DNA of 63,513 nucleotides, taken from Bacteroidales bacterium. Lineage in GTDB: Bacteria; Bacteroidota; Bacteroidia; Bacteroidales; F082. The DNA lies in contig JAKSNA010000012.1 in the NCBI GenBank assembly GCA_024400295.1, positions 1-63,513 of the forward strand. Reading direction: 5' to 3'. Of the stretch, positions 44,573-54,269 are shown in pieces. The position numbers and the translations under genes are program-made. Under the pieces are notes generated by a model. It was given only the letters and a program-made list of their open reading frames with translations, had not been told where the DNA came from and made no database searches. Positions within the stretch are counted from its first letter, which is position 1. The number at the start of each line of letters is the position of its first letter.

Positions 44573-47103
44573 TGAAGAAGTTCCTGTTTTTTTTGACAGC
44601 TGCATTTCTGTGCGTAAACATTTCGGCACAAAAGAAAAACAGCCATGCCAATAACAATGTCAACGAATACAAAGACCAGATTAAAATGATGGTCAAATAT
44701 CTTGAAGACACATTTTCTTTCATCGGAGACCCGGAGAATACGACACAAGAGAAAGACATCATTTTCCGCGAAAGTTACCTCAAGATTTTCAAAGATGACA
44801 AGGTCCAAATCGAAGACGACCTTGATGAGCATCGTAGGACCGCTATCAACAAGGACATTCAGGCATATCTGAAAGACATCGACTTCTTTTTCAAAGACAT
44901 AACGTTTTCATTGAATGTCGAAAACATTGAGGTGAAAACCAACGAAAACAACGAGACATATTTCTTCGTCACCACAATGAGGACGATGAACGGGCATAAT
45001 ATTTCGGGCGACACCGTGAACGACAGACGCAAACGCTTCATGGAAATTAACCTCGACCATTTCAAGAAAGAACTTAAGATTGCAAGCATCTACACCACCA
45101 AACCCAATGAAAATGAAGAACTTAGAAATTGGTGGAACAAGATGCCACTTGCATGGAAACAGTATTTAGGCGAAAACAACTTCCTCTTCGACACCATCGA
45201 AATGAAAAATCTGAGCCACATCTACAAGGACTCAATCGTGATAAGCACCTACGCCGATGACATGCTGATTGAGCACACAATCGCAGCCGACATGAACGTC
45301 GTGTATTCGAAGCTGTCGTCACTGTCGAAGACAACCGAAGTGGATGTCAGCTACAACACCGAAATTCACAGCCTTGACCCATTGCAGGAAATGTCGGAAA
45401 TCACAAATCTCGACTGCTCAAACACAGATATCTTTGATGTTAGCCCGATCAGAAATCTTAACAAAATCAAGAACTTAAATATCAGCAACACAGAAATAGA
45501 TGACATTTCAAGCCTCAAATACAACAGTGAGATGCTCGTCTTGAGAGCCGACAACATTCCGATTAAAGACATCGAAACAGTTGAATGCTTCACCATGCTG
45601 ACAAACCTTTCGATAGCCGGTGTGCAGACTGCCGACATCAAACCATTGAATTACTGCACGCAACTCACACATCTTGACATTTCGGGGACACAAGTCATGA
45701 CTTTGGATTCCGTGTATCTCGCGCCGACCATGCATAACTTGAATCTGAGCGGCACAGGCATCAGTGACCTCACACCTATCGCACACCTCGAGAATCTTCA
45801 AGGCATAAACATGGACTACACGCAAGTCACAGATTTGTCCCCTTTAAGCAACATGCACAAACTCAATGAGATACAATGCAGCAACACAAAAGTCGCCGAC
45901 ATCATGCCTTTGAAAGACCTCCCACAACTCATCAGAATTTATTGCGACAACACAAATATCGACTCTAAAAAAGCGTCGGAGTTTTCCAAAGCCAACAACA
46001 AAGTCATGGTCATCTTTGAGACCGAAACACTAAGGAAATGGTGGGATGATCTCCCTGTCTATTGGAAGACAGCCCTGACCAAACAGACAAGCATCGACAT
46101 CAACCCAACGCCGGAGGAGCTTCACAGCCTGATTCAGATAAAATCGCTTGAAGTTGACGCGGCGATACAAGACGCAACACCAATCAACAGACTCACAAGC
46201 CTTGAGAAATTGGTTTTGAGCAACACTAAAATAATTGACATTGAGCCACTTCGCGGATTGCTCAACATCAAACATCTTGAGATGAAAAACACCAAGATCC
46301 AGAGTCTGCAGCCACTTGACGACCTTACAAACCTCCAGGAACTCAACATTGAAAACACTCTCATTTCCGACCTTTCACCATTGCAAAACATGTCGAACCT
46401 CTCGATGATTTACGCGGAAAACAGCAAGATAACACCCGAGACAGTGTATAACCTGAAAGTCGCACAACCACAAGTCACAGTGATTTACCAGACAGAACGA
46501 CTCCGCAGCTGGTGGAACACGCTCGACAACTCATGGAGAGACATCCTCAAGGAATATGTGAGTGTTGATGCGAATCCGACAGCCGAACAGTTGCAGAGAC
46601 TCGCTGACATAACAGAGATTGAAGTGCGTTCAAACACAATGGTTTCGAGTTTGGAGCCTGTTTCGAGACTGCATTTCATCAAGAAACTCGTTGTCAAAGA
46701 CAATCAGCTGACAGACCTCAGTCCGCTTGCAAACATGAGACTGCTTGAAGTTTTAGATGTCAGCGGAAACGCAATTGATGACATCACAGTTCTGGGCGGA
46801 ATAACCACAGTAACTTCATTATCAATAGAAAACACTATAGTCACCGACATCAGTGTTGTTGAAAACATGCCTAAACTTAAAGTTCTTAACATCGCCAACA
46901 CAAGCGTCAAGAACATCAAAGCCTTGACAAATTGCAAGAAACTTGAAGAGCTGAACATAGCCAACACGCCTGTCAAGACGCTTTCACCGATAATGAACAC
47001 CACAACGTTGAAACACATCAAGGCGTTCAATTCAAAGGTCAAGAAAAAAGACATTGAGTCGTTAAGGAAACAGTATCCTGAAATCAATATTGTATATTAT
47101 TGA
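44572..47103 (+). CDS. Secreted leucine-rich-repeat protein with three W-W modules
   Basis: 843 residues. Signal peptide (FFLTAAFLCVNISAQ), an N-terminal region (25-180) resembling the neighbouring secreted genes, then SDS22-like LRRs of about 22 residues (LTNLSIAG, LTHLDISG, MHNLNLSG). The LRR stretch is cut into sections by three copies of a W-W motif: LRNWWNKMPLAWKQYL near 183, LRKWWDDLPVYWKTAL near 487, LRSWWNTLDNSWRDIL near 644; the last two are each followed by an NPT-x-E-(E/Q)-L helix. No T9SS domain or anchor at the C-terminus. Probably a binding protein of the periplasm or surface. Confidence 0.8.
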   Translation: MKKFLFFLTAAFLCVNISAQKKNSHANNNVNEYKDQIKMMVKYLEDTFSFIGDPENTTQEKDIIFRESYLKIFKDDKVQIEDDLDEHRRTAINKDIQAYLKDIDFFFKDITFSLNVENIEVKTNENNETYFFVTTMRTMNGHNISGDTVNDRRKRFMEINLDHFKKELKIASIYTTKPNENEELRNWWNKMPLAWKQYLGENNFLFDTIEMKNLSHIYKDSIVISTYADDMLIEHTIAADMNVVYSKLSSLSKTTEVDVSYNTEIHSLDPLQEMSEITNLDCSNTDIFDVSPIRNLNKIKNLNISNTEIDDISSLKYNSEMLVLRADNIPIKDIETVECFTMLTNLSIAGVQTADIKPLNYCTQLTHLDISGTQVMTLDSVYLAPTMHNLNLSGTGISDLTPIAHLENLQGINMDYTQVTDLSPLSNMHKLNEIQCSNTKVADIMPLKDLPQLIRIYCDNTNIDSKKASEFSKANNKVMVIFETETLRKWWDDLPVYWKTALTKQTSIDINPTPEELHSLIQIKSLEVDAAIQDATPINRLTSLEKLVLSNTKIIDIEPLRGLLNIKHLEMKNTKIQSLQPLDDLTNLQELNIENTLISDLSPLQNMSNLSMIYAENSKITPETVYNLKVAQPQVTVIYQTERLRSWWNTLDNSWRDILKEYVSVDANPTAEQLQRLADITEIEVRSNTMVSSLEPVSRLHFIKKLVVKDNQLTDLSPLANMRLLEVLDVSGNAIDDITVLGGITTVTSLSIENTIVTDISVVENMPKLKVLNIANTSVKNIKALTNCKKLEELNIANTPVKTLSPIMNTTTLKHIKAFNSKVKKKDIESLRKQYPEINIVYY

Positions 47104-47110
47104 TCTTGAG

Positions 47111-48019
47111 TTAAATAATCCAACTTATCGGATAACCTTTCTGCACCATGTAGTGTTCGGTTGCGTCTTTTTCATCGGAGAATCCGAGGAAGTAACCGCC
47201 GCCGCCTGAACCGCACAGTTTTATCTGGAAATGAGCTACGTCTCTTTTCACAAAGAACAAAGGCATCATTTTCTCTGTCACCATCGGCTCAAACATAATC
47301 GTCTGATAATAAGACAGTTTAGACAAATTATCAAAGAACTCCTCTGCTTCACCGGCCACCAATGAGTTGATGCAGCGTCCGACGTACGGGAGATACAGTT
47401 CTTCGTATGCCTTCAGATAACGTGGATCTTTACGCTTTTCATTGAAATGATTGACCAATGACTTTGTGTCGGACTTTATATTACTGTCAATCAAGAAGAT
47501 ATGAACATTTTCCGGGAGGAAATTCTCATCGAGGATATTGATTTTTTTATCTTCGTCAAGGATGAAAGGCTTGCCGTAGAAACACTGAAGCGGGTCGAGA
47601 CCGGAACTGTTCCCGTGGAAACAATTCTCCATATCGGCAAGAAATCTTTTCAATTCCATCGGGTCTTCTATCTCGCCGATGCGAAAACGGTCATAGACCG
47701 CGGCTGTCAGTGCGCCGGAGCTTCCTACACCGTATCCCGACGGAATGCTTGAGTCGAGGAAAAGCCCCTTTTTCAACTCGGTCTTAAATCTCGCCACGTC
47801 AATATATTCGCTAAAACGTTCATTATCTTTGAGATAATTGTAAAATACGTTAAGACTTCTGTTGGAGGCATAGTTGCGTTTTCCGGGATTCCGCCAGATG
47901 AAATCCCAATGCGACGAACCGGTATATAAGGGTATCAGAAGCGCTGATGACCCATAAATCATTGAATATTCACCAAAAAGAATTACTTTCCCGTAGTAAT
48001 TTTTTATAACATTCCCCAT
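47111..48019 (-). CDS. GHMP kinase, mevalonate kinase-like
   Basis: 302 residues from the ATG at 48019 (MGNVIKNYYGKVILFGEYSM). GHMP motifs: substrate loop GKVILFGEYSMIYGSSA, ATP loop PSGYGVGSSGA (93-103) and the C-terminal KLCGSGGGGYFLGF. Gene order with diphosphomevalonate decarboxylase (21-nt gap) supports mevalonate kinase or phosphomevalonate kinase in isoprenoid synthesis; which step it performs cannot be decided by eye. Convergent with the LRR gene. Confidence 0.82.
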   Translation of the reverse strand: MGNVIKNYYGKVILFGEYSMIYGSSALLIPLYTGSSHWDFIWRNPGKRNYASNRSLNVFYNYLKDNERFSEYIDVARFKTELKKGLFLDSSIPSGYGVGSSGALTAAVYDRFRIGEIEDPMELKRFLADMENCFHGNSSGLDPLQCFYGKPFILDEDKKINILDENFLPENVHIFLIDSNIKSDTKSLVNHFNEKRKDPRYLKAYEELYLPYVGRCINSLVAGEAEEFFDNLSKLSYYQTIMFEPMVTEKMMPLFFVKRDVAHFQIKLCGSGGGGYFLGFSDEKDATEHYMVQKGYPISWII

Positions 48020-48040
48020 TAAAAACAAAAATTTATAATG

Positions 48041-49066
48041 TTAAAAAATTTTTACAAAGTCGTCAATATATTGATTTTCAATGCAATAATATTTCAACTT
48101 TTCTTCAACGAAAGCGGCGACTTGATTTTTAAATTCATCAGGATATAGAAGATGGACATTCGGCCCGGCATCGAGCGTGAAGCAGACCGGAACTTTCTTC
48201 TTATATCTGAATTTGCCTATTTCCTCTGTGATTTTCAACGTGTTAGGTTCAACCAATCTGTATGCCGGATTTGATGTCGCCATCAGTTCGTGCAACTGAA
48301 TCGCCTCCGACTCGGCGATGTCAATAAATGTTTCCAGATTACCGTTTTTAAGCGCACCGATAAGCCGACTTGTGTTGTAACGTGCTGTTGCATAACGCTG
48401 TTCAGCCATCGGATGCCCGTCCATCAACGCGTGACCCGCTCTGCTCGAAACGCTTTTCTCTTTGTTTGAAACGATGAGAATCGTGTCGTGATATGTCTTG
48501 AAAACAGGAGCGACAATATCGGCGAGAGGCACCGCAAATTCGTCGGAACTGCCTTTGAATGAAGAAGTTTCACCCCACAGAGCCATCACAGGATAGACAG
48601 AACGCGCCGCGCTCCCCGATGCCAGACGCGACAACATCGACGCGCGACGGAGGTCAACCGGTGCGGTGTCATGTTCCAAGACCTTTTCAAGTTTCAGAAG
48701 GCAAAGCACGAGCGCACTCATCGAGGAAGCACTCGATGCGATTCCTGAAGAATGCGGAAAAGAATTGCTGCTTTCAACCGTCAGATGATTGACAACATCA
48801 GCCGAAAAATGGAACAAATCCAAATGCTCCTCAAGATATTTGTTTATTTTCTCCTTGAATTTCGGCGATTCCTTCCCTTCAAACAAAAATTGCAAACCAC
48901 TTGCATTTTCTTTGTCATACCTAATATAAGTATATGTAAAACAATTATTTAACGTAAAACTCACCGATGGGTTGTTAGGCAGTTGGTCGCCATGTTTACC
49001 CCAATATTTTACGATTGCAATGTTTGAAGAAGATTTTGCCGAAACAGAAATTCCTTGATTCTCCAT
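48041..49066 (-). CDS. mvaD: Diphosphomevalonate decarboxylase
   Basis: 341 residues. Typical start SAKSSSNIAIVKYWGKHG, ATP loop SSNSFPHSSGIASSASSMSAL near 98-118, LSRLASGSAARSVYP, and the catalytic Asp in CFTLDAGPNVHLLY. It makes isopentenyl diphosphate from mevalonate diphosphate with ATP. A promoter lies 17 nt before the ATG and the kinase gene follows in the operon. Confidence 0.94.
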   Translation of the reverse strand: MENQGISVSAKSSSNIAIVKYWGKHGDQLPNNPSVSFTLNNCFTYTYIRYDKENASGLQFLFEGKESPKFKEKINKYLEEHLDLFHFSADVVNHLTVESSNSFPHSSGIASSASSMSALVLCLLKLEKVLEHDTAPVDLRRASMLSRLASGSAARSVYPVMALWGETSSFKGSSDEFAVPLADIVAPVFKTYHDTILIVSNKEKSVSSRAGHALMDGHPMAEQRYATARYNTSRLIGALKNGNLETFIDIAESEAIQLHELMATSNPAYRLVEPNTLKITEEIGKFRYKKKVPVCFTLDAGPNVHLLYPDEFKNQVAAFVEEKLKYYCIENQYIDDFVKIF

Positions 49067-49083
49067 GATTCATAATAATGGTG

Positions 49084-49091
49084 CAAAAATA
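49084..49091 (-). promoter_or_regulatory. -7 box (TATTTTTG) of mvaD
   Basis: TATTTTTGCACC on the minus strand; divergent from the DUF4837 promoter about 85 bp away. Confidence 0.7.
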
Positions 49092-49173
49092 GCATTTTTT
49101 CGCCAAATAATTTTATTGCCAATAAGTTTTTTGAAATTTTCTCGTTATGATGAAAAACAAAAACATAATTTAC

Positions 49174-49181
49174 TAATTTTG
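49174..49181 (+). promoter_or_regulatory. -7 box (TAATTTTG) of the DUF4837 gene
   Basis: TAATTTTGCAGCC, 23 nt before ATG 49205. Confidence 0.65.
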
Positions 49182-49204
49182 CAGCCAATAAAATTTTTAT
49201 AAAT

Positions 49205-50206
49205 ATGAAGATAATCAGAGTGTTAACATTAGTTTTTGCATTATCGGCAATGTTTGTGTCATGTTCTGAAAAAACCGTTCAGCAGCGGAAAGACCGCTCT
49301 GTCGGCGGCAGTTCGGAGATTCTTTTGGTGACGCAAAACGAAGAGCAATGGAACGGCAGCATCGGTGAGGCGGTTCGCGGATATTTCGAGATGGAGCAAT
49401 ATGGTTTGCCACAGCCCGAAAAAACATATAAAGTGGTGAATATCAATATGTCAGCACTTAACGATATGTTCAAGAAACACCGTAATCTCATCATTGCGGA
49501 AATAAATTCTGAATTGCCGAATCCTGTGATTGAGTCGGAAAACGACTGGATGTCATCGCCGCAATATGCAATGAAGATTAAGGCAAAAGACGCCGAGACA
49601 TGGATTAAAGTCTTTGATTCACAAAAAGATAAGCTAAAAACCTTTTTCGATGAGAATGAGCGTCAGCGTTTCATGAATTTCTTCAGGCCTAACGCCAACA
49701 CTGATGCCATGAACAAGGTGAAAAACACTTTCGGTTTCTCAATGGTTGTGCCAAAAGACTTCTGCATCAGTGTTGACAGGAACAACTACATGAGCATCAC
49801 GAAGGACGCGGAGACGAAAGAGCTGCTTATGAATCTGATAATCTATGAGTTACCATACAAAAACGAATCAGATTTAAGCGAGACGCGTCTCGTGCAGGTA
49901 CGCGACTCCATTGTTAAGAAATACATTTCCGGACCGACCGACGGAAGCTATATGATCACTGAACTGGAATTTGTCCCGCCTGTATTTACGGTTTTGCCCG
50001 ACTTTCCGGCAGGTTACGCCGTTGAGATGCGTGGAATGTGGAACATACACAAGGAGTTCATGGCAGGACCATTTGTCTCATATACGATTGTAAACCCTGA
50101 ACGCAACAAACTCATCACCGTCGAAGGGTTTGTTTACTATCCGAACAAGGAAAAAAGAGATTTCCTAAAACAATTGGAATCAATGATTTACAGCATCAGA
50201 TTCTGA
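49205..50206 (+). CDS. DUF4837 family lipoprotein
   Basis: 333 residues with lipobox ending at Cys20 (LSAMFVSCSEK). GGSSEILLVTQNEEQWNGSIGE near the start and FSMVVPKDFCISVDRNNYM in the middle match the DUF4837 family of Bacteroidota lipoproteins; the family's function is unknown. Monocistronic, tail-to-tail with the LysM transglycosylase gene, with no clear terminator hairpin between. Confidence 0.82.
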   Translation: MKIIRVLTLVFALSAMFVSCSEKTVQQRKDRSVGGSSEILLVTQNEEQWNGSIGEAVRGYFEMEQYGLPQPEKTYKVVNINMSALNDMFKKHRNLIIAEINSELPNPVIESENDWMSSPQYAMKIKAKDAETWIKVFDSQKDKLKTFFDENERQRFMNFFRPNANTDAMNKVKNTFGFSMVVPKDFCISVDRNNYMSITKDAETKELLMNLIIYELPYKNESDLSETRLVQVRDSIVKKYISGPTDGSYMITELEFVPPVFTVLPDFPAGYAVEMRGMWNIHKEFMAGPFVSYTIVNPERNKLITVEGFVYYPNKEKRDFLKQLESMIYSIRF

Positions 50207-50232
50207 TAAAACCTGTCAAACAGCCTCAAAAG

Positions 50233-52062
50233 TCATCTCACAATCTTGAGTTTTTGTCCGACACTCAGGTTATTGCTCTTGAGGTTGTTTGTCTTTTTGA
50301 TTTTATCGACAGACGTATTGAATTTCTTAGCTATTTCCCAAAGCGTATCGCCCGACTTGACCGTGTAGGTCTGGGTACTGCCTGTTGAAGTGGTTGAGGA
50401 TGAACTGCCTGAACCTTCTGGCGGATAGACTTTCAGCTTCTGCCCTACTTTTATCGTTGTGGATTTCAAGTTGTTCCATTTCTTGATGTCGGTGACAGAA
50501 CATTTATATTTTGATGCGATTTTGCCGAGAGTCTCGCCTGACTTCACGACATGAACCTGTTGTGTCGTCGAGCGTTCTACAGGAGCTGCGTTGCCGGCCT
50601 GTGCCATCGGTGCACCTGAAGGATAGACCACCAGTTTCTGGTTCGGGTAGATGGTGGTGTTTCTCATATTATTCCATTTCTGGATCTGGCTCACGCTGAC
50701 ATGGTATTTCTTCGCGATACTGCCGAGGTTCTCACCGCTTTTCACGATATGGACGCTTCTGTCGGATATTTTCTTGATTTCCTCCTGCATCTTTTCCTTG
50801 TCAATGCCGCGTTTCGTCTTGAACTCATAAAGTGCCTTTTCGTTTTCGATATACGCCTCGACATATTCCTCCGGAATGCTGAGCAGGTACGGTTTCTTGT
50901 CGGAAGCCGGAATAATCTGTTGCTTATATTGAGGGTTAAAGAATTTCAGATCTGCCATCGGAATGCCGAGCATCTCGTTAAGTTGCTCAAAATGAAGCGG
51001 TTGATGAACAGTGACAGTGTCAATGCCATCCTTCATGATACCCGGGTCGAGCGGGCAGATGTTGTGTTCATCGGGATAATTCATGATGTAATTCACCGCG
51101 ATGAAAGCCGGCACATAGCCACGTGTCTCACGCGGCAGGAAAGGCCATATCGCCCAATAGTTCTTGATGCCGCCAGCCCGCTTTATAGCCTTGCGCACGT
51201 TGCCCGCACCAGAGTTGTACGCCGCAAGAGCAAGGAACCAATCGCCGAAAGTGTCATACAAATCCTGAAGGTGTTGACATGCCGCCTCCGTCGATTTCAA
51301 CGGGTCGAAACGGTCTTCAACCATCGTAGTCGAATTAAGCTTATAGACCTTGCCTGTCCCGTACATGAACTGCCAAAGCCCCTTCGCGCCGGCATGAGAG
51401 CCAGCTGTCGGATTCAACGCCGACTCAACAACAGCCAAGTACTTGAGTTCCAATGGCATATTGTGCTTGTCGAGACATTGCTCAAACATCGGGAAATACA
51501 CATCGGCAAGACCTAACATTCGCGCCGTCTTGTCTCTTTTCTGAACGGCATACACATCAATGAACGACTTGACATGTTTGTTAAAAACCAACTCCATCGT
51601 CGTCTCACGGTTCAAATCTTCAATGCGCTTCGCATAGATACTGTCTGGAAACGTCGGGACATAACCTTTGGGATAATTGCATGAATTCGCCTTGCTTTCA
51701 TCAAAATACGGGATAATCTGCAGAGTGTCAATCATTTCCAGCATCACTTCAGACTCATTCACGATGCCCTCGCCGGAATTGTCGGCATCGAAAAGCTCCT
51801 GAATGCGCATCTGAACACTGTCGGGAAGACTCCTGTCAACAGAGTCAATAATCATGACATCATCCGTCTCAACGACATCAATCGTGTCATTCAGAAGATT
51901 GGGATTACTTATGATAATTGTGTCGGCTTTATCGTCATATTCTACAACGACTTCATTATCAATATTTTTATTATCAATCTTCTTATCTTTGTTTGTGATA
52001 TTTTCAATAAAAGAACAGCCTGCTAACATTAACGGCAAGGCGAAAATCAAAGTCTTTTTCAT
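50233..52062 (-). CDS. mltD: Membrane-bound lytic murein transglycosylase D-like with three LysM domains
   Basis: 609 residues. Lipobox ends at Cys16 ([10 protein letters not shown]). SLT domain near 185-330 with the catalytic Glu in [20 protein letters not shown] (about residue 212) and [19 protein letters not shown]. Three LysM peptidoglycan-binding domains near 440-485, 505-550 and 563-609 ([48 protein letters not shown]). It cleaves glycan strands to 1,6-anhydro products in the periplasm for wall turnover. Confidence 0.92.
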   Translation of the reverse strand: MKKTLIFALPLMLAGCSFIENITNKDKKIDNKNIDNEVVVEYDDKADTIIISNPNLLNDTIDVVETDDVMIIDSVDRSLPDSVQMRIQELFDADNSGEGIVNESEVMLEMIDTLQIIPYFDESKANSCNYPKGYVPTFPDSIYAKRIEDLNRETTMELVFNKHVKSFIDVYAVQKRDKTARMLGLADVYFPMFEQCLDKHNMPLELKYLAVVESALNPTAGSHAGAKGLWQFMYGTGKVYKLNSTTMVEDRFDPLKSTEAACQHLQDLYDTFGDWFLALAAYNSGAGNVRKAIKRAGGIKNYWAIWPFLPRETRGYVPAFIAVNYIMNYPDEHNICPLDPGIMKDGIDTVTVHQPLHFEQLNEMLGIPMADLKFFNPQYKQQIIPASDKKPYLLSIPEEYVEAYIENEKALYEFKTKRGIDKEKMQEEIKKISDRSVHIVKSGENLGSIAKKYHVSVSQIQKWNNMRNTTIYPNQKLVVYPSGAPMAQAGNAAPVERSTTQQVHVVKSGETLGKIASKYKCSVTDIKKWNNLKSTTIKVGQKLKVYPPEGSGSSSSTTSTGSTQTYTVKSGDTLWEIAKKFNTSVDKIKKTNNLKSNNLSVGQKLKIVR

Positions 52063-52082
52063 CTTGAAATTAAAATAGTTTG

Positions 52083-52090
52083 CAAAAATA
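52083..52090 (-). promoter_or_regulatory. -7 box (TATTTTTG) of mltD
   Basis: On the minus strand, 20 nt before ATG 52062. Confidence 0.6.
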
Positions 52091-52144
52091 CAAAAATTTC
52101 AAAGAATTAACGAACAAAAATCCGCTATATTTTACAAAAAAGAG

Positions 52145-52152
52145 TATATTTG
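52145..52152 (+). promoter_or_regulatory. -7 box (TATATTTG) of the PPAD-like gene
   Basis: TATATTTGCACC, 21 nt before ATG 52174. Confidence 0.65.
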
Positions 52153-52173
52153 CACCTCAATTTATAAAATTTA

Positions 52174-54165
52174 ATGATGAAAAAATATTTGTTTAGTCTA
52201 TTGACTGTCATTGCATTATGCTCAAATTTTTCGGCTAATGCGCAAGAGGTGAAGAAACCTGACTGGAGAAAACTTCACTATCTTTCGGAAGAAGAGATGA
52301 ACACACCTGTCAAAAGTTTGAATTTTGTTGAGACCGACCCGCCGGCGGGAGAGCCGCGTTTCGTTGCGGAATTTGAGCCGATGCAGGCGGTATTAATCCG
52401 TTATCCTCTCGGAATACCTTATACGGTCGTGAAGGAATTGGCTGAAGACTGCACCTTAATCACCGTTGTGTCAAGCGGTTACGAGAACTCAGCGAGAGCT
52501 GAATACCAGAGCAACGGCGTCAACATGGACAACTGCGTTTTTGTGAACGCCCCGACAGATTCATATTGGGTGCGCGACTACGGTCCGTGGTACATCTTCG
52601 AAGGCCGCGAGCCTGCCATCGTTGACAACGTCTATAACCGCCCGCGCCCGAACGACGACAACGTCTCCGGCGTCTTCGCGAACTACTGGAACATCCCGAT
52701 GTACGGCATGAACCTTCAGCACACAGGCGGCAACATGATGGAAGACGGCCGCGGCCACGGTGTCTCCGACGAACTCGTCGTCCAGGAAAACGGCTACAAC
52801 GAGACAAACGTCCGCAACAAAATGCGCGACTACCTCGGCATCGACCCGTATCACATCACCATCGACCCGCAAGGCGACTACATCGCGCACGTTGACTGCT
52901 GGGGCAAATACCTCGCACCCGACAAGATCTTGATTGCACAGCTTCCGCAAAGCAACCCGCAATATGCACTCTACGAGCAAGTTGCCGAATATTTCGCAAC
53001 AACAAACTGCTGCTGGGGCTATCCTTACCACGTGTATCGCGTTCAGGAACCTGGCGGCTACACACTCGCCCCTTATACCAACAGCTTGATTCTCAATAAT
53101 AAGGTATTCGTCCCGCTCGGAGAAAACGCTTCATACAACCAACAGGCACTCGCTGTTTATCAGGAAGCAATGCCAGGCTATGAAATCCTTGGCTTCGAAA
53201 ACAACGACTGGTCGATAGGTTGGGAAAACACCGACGCTCTCCACTGCCGCACACGCGGTGTCATGGACTTCGACATGCTTTTCGTTGACCATCGCGATGT
53301 CGTCTTCGGCGAACAGCAGTGGCAGGACTCAATCGCCATCACAAGCAAGTTCATCGCATACAGCGGACAGGATCTGAAACAAGACTCCTTATTAATATAT
53401 TACAGCATCGACGGCGGTGAATACCAGACCGCACACATGACAGCAACCGGCAACCCTGACGAATATGTCGGCTATATCAAAGGTTATCAAGGACTTTCAG
53501 AAATAGATTATTACGTTTTCGGCGCCGATGAGTCGGGACACAGATACCAGCAGCCGGTGTTCGGCGAGCTCGACCCTCACCATTTCACAATGGAGGAGCA
53601 CGAAAGCTTACTGCTCACCTTCGACGTTGATGAGGTCGTGATAGATGAAGGACAGCAATTCGCGATATTCAACGTGACAAACAACACCAACACGGCTATC
53701 ACCGTGAATGATGTTGTCGAAAACAACACCGACTACCTCAACATCCATACAAGCGTGAGCACAAATCCGGTCAGTCTCCCCTACACCCTCCAGCCTGGAT
53801 TGTCGATGAAGATTACCGCCGAACTCGTCCTTATCGTCAAAGGTTACGTCGAGACAAGCATAAGCGTCATCACGTCGGGCGGAGAGCAGACAATCACTGT
53901 GAAGATAGACGAGCAGTTGATCTCCGGCATAAATGAAAACCCGTTGTCATCGGTTGAGGTCTATCCAAATCCGATGAACAATACGTTATTCATCAAGAAC
54001 CCTGACATTCAAAACGTTACAATTTTCAACGCTATCGGGCAGCAGGTCTTGTCTGTCGAGAACAGAAATGAAATCGATGTCGAGAGACTTGAAAGCGGAC
54101 TTTACTTCGTGAGGATTTCCGACAATCATGGCAACAACGTTGTGAGAAAGATTGTCAAGCGTTAA
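52174..54165 (+). CDS. Peptidylarginine deiminase (PPAD-like) with T9SS sorting domain
   Basis: 663 residues. Signal peptide (1-23, ending ANAQ). A deiminase domain of the agmatine-deiminase/PPAD family follows with every catalytic residue in place: Asp135 in WVRDYGPWY, His239 and Asp241 in AHVDCWGKYLAP, Asn303 in YTNSLILNN and nucleophile Cys358 in TDALHCRTR. Arg156 and Arg158 in YNRPRPNDD correspond by motif to the PPAD arginines that clamp a C-terminal carboxylate. Next come an Ig-like domain (about 380-475), a second beta domain and a type A T9SS CTD (VEVYPNPMNN to VRKIVKR). Agmatine deiminases are cytosolic and lack all these extras, so citrullination of C-terminal arginines on the surface is the better guess. 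Confidence 0.85.
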   Translation: MMKKYLFSLLTVIALCSNFSANAQEVKKPDWRKLHYLSEEEMNTPVKSLNFVETDPPAGEPRFVAEFEPMQAVLIRYPLGIPYTVVKELAEDCTLITVVSSGYENSARAEYQSNGVNMDNCVFVNAPTDSYWVRDYGPWYIFEGREPAIVDNVYNRPRPNDDNVSGVFANYWNIPMYGMNLQHTGGNMMEDGRGHGVSDELVVQENGYNETNVRNKMRDYLGIDPYHITIDPQGDYIAHVDCWGKYLAPDKILIAQLPQSNPQYALYEQVAEYFATTNCCWGYPYHVYRVQEPGGYTLAPYTNSLILNNKVFVPLGENASYNQQALAVYQEAMPGYEILGFENNDWSIGWENTDALHCRTRGVMDFDMLFVDHRDVVFGEQQWQDSIAITSKFIAYSGQDLKQDSLLIYYSIDGGEYQTAHMTATGNPDEYVGYIKGYQGLSEIDYYVFGADESGHRYQQPVFGELDPHHFTMEEHESLLLTFDVDEVVIDEGQQFAIFNVTNNTNTAITVNDVVENNTDYLNIHTSVSTNPVSLPYTLQPGLSMKITAELVLIVKGYVETSISVITSGGEQTITVKIDEQLISGINENPLSSVEVYPNPMNNTLFIKNPDIQNVTIFNAIGQQVLSVENRNEIDVERLESGLYFVRISDNHGNNVVRKIVKR

Positions 54166-54184
54166 CGCGCGTCAATATCAAAAA

Positions 54185-54233
54185 CAAGCTGCGGAAGTTT
54201 GGAATCTTACTTTCGCAGCTTGTTTGTTTTTTT
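54185..54233 (+). terminator. Terminator of the PPAD-like gene
   Basis: 14-bp stem (CAAGCTGCG-GAAGT against ACTTT-CGCAGCTTG, one G-U) with a T-rich tail. Confidence 0.85.
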
Positions 54234-54269
54234 GTATATTTTTCTGTCGCTCCGTGTGACCGCAACGCC

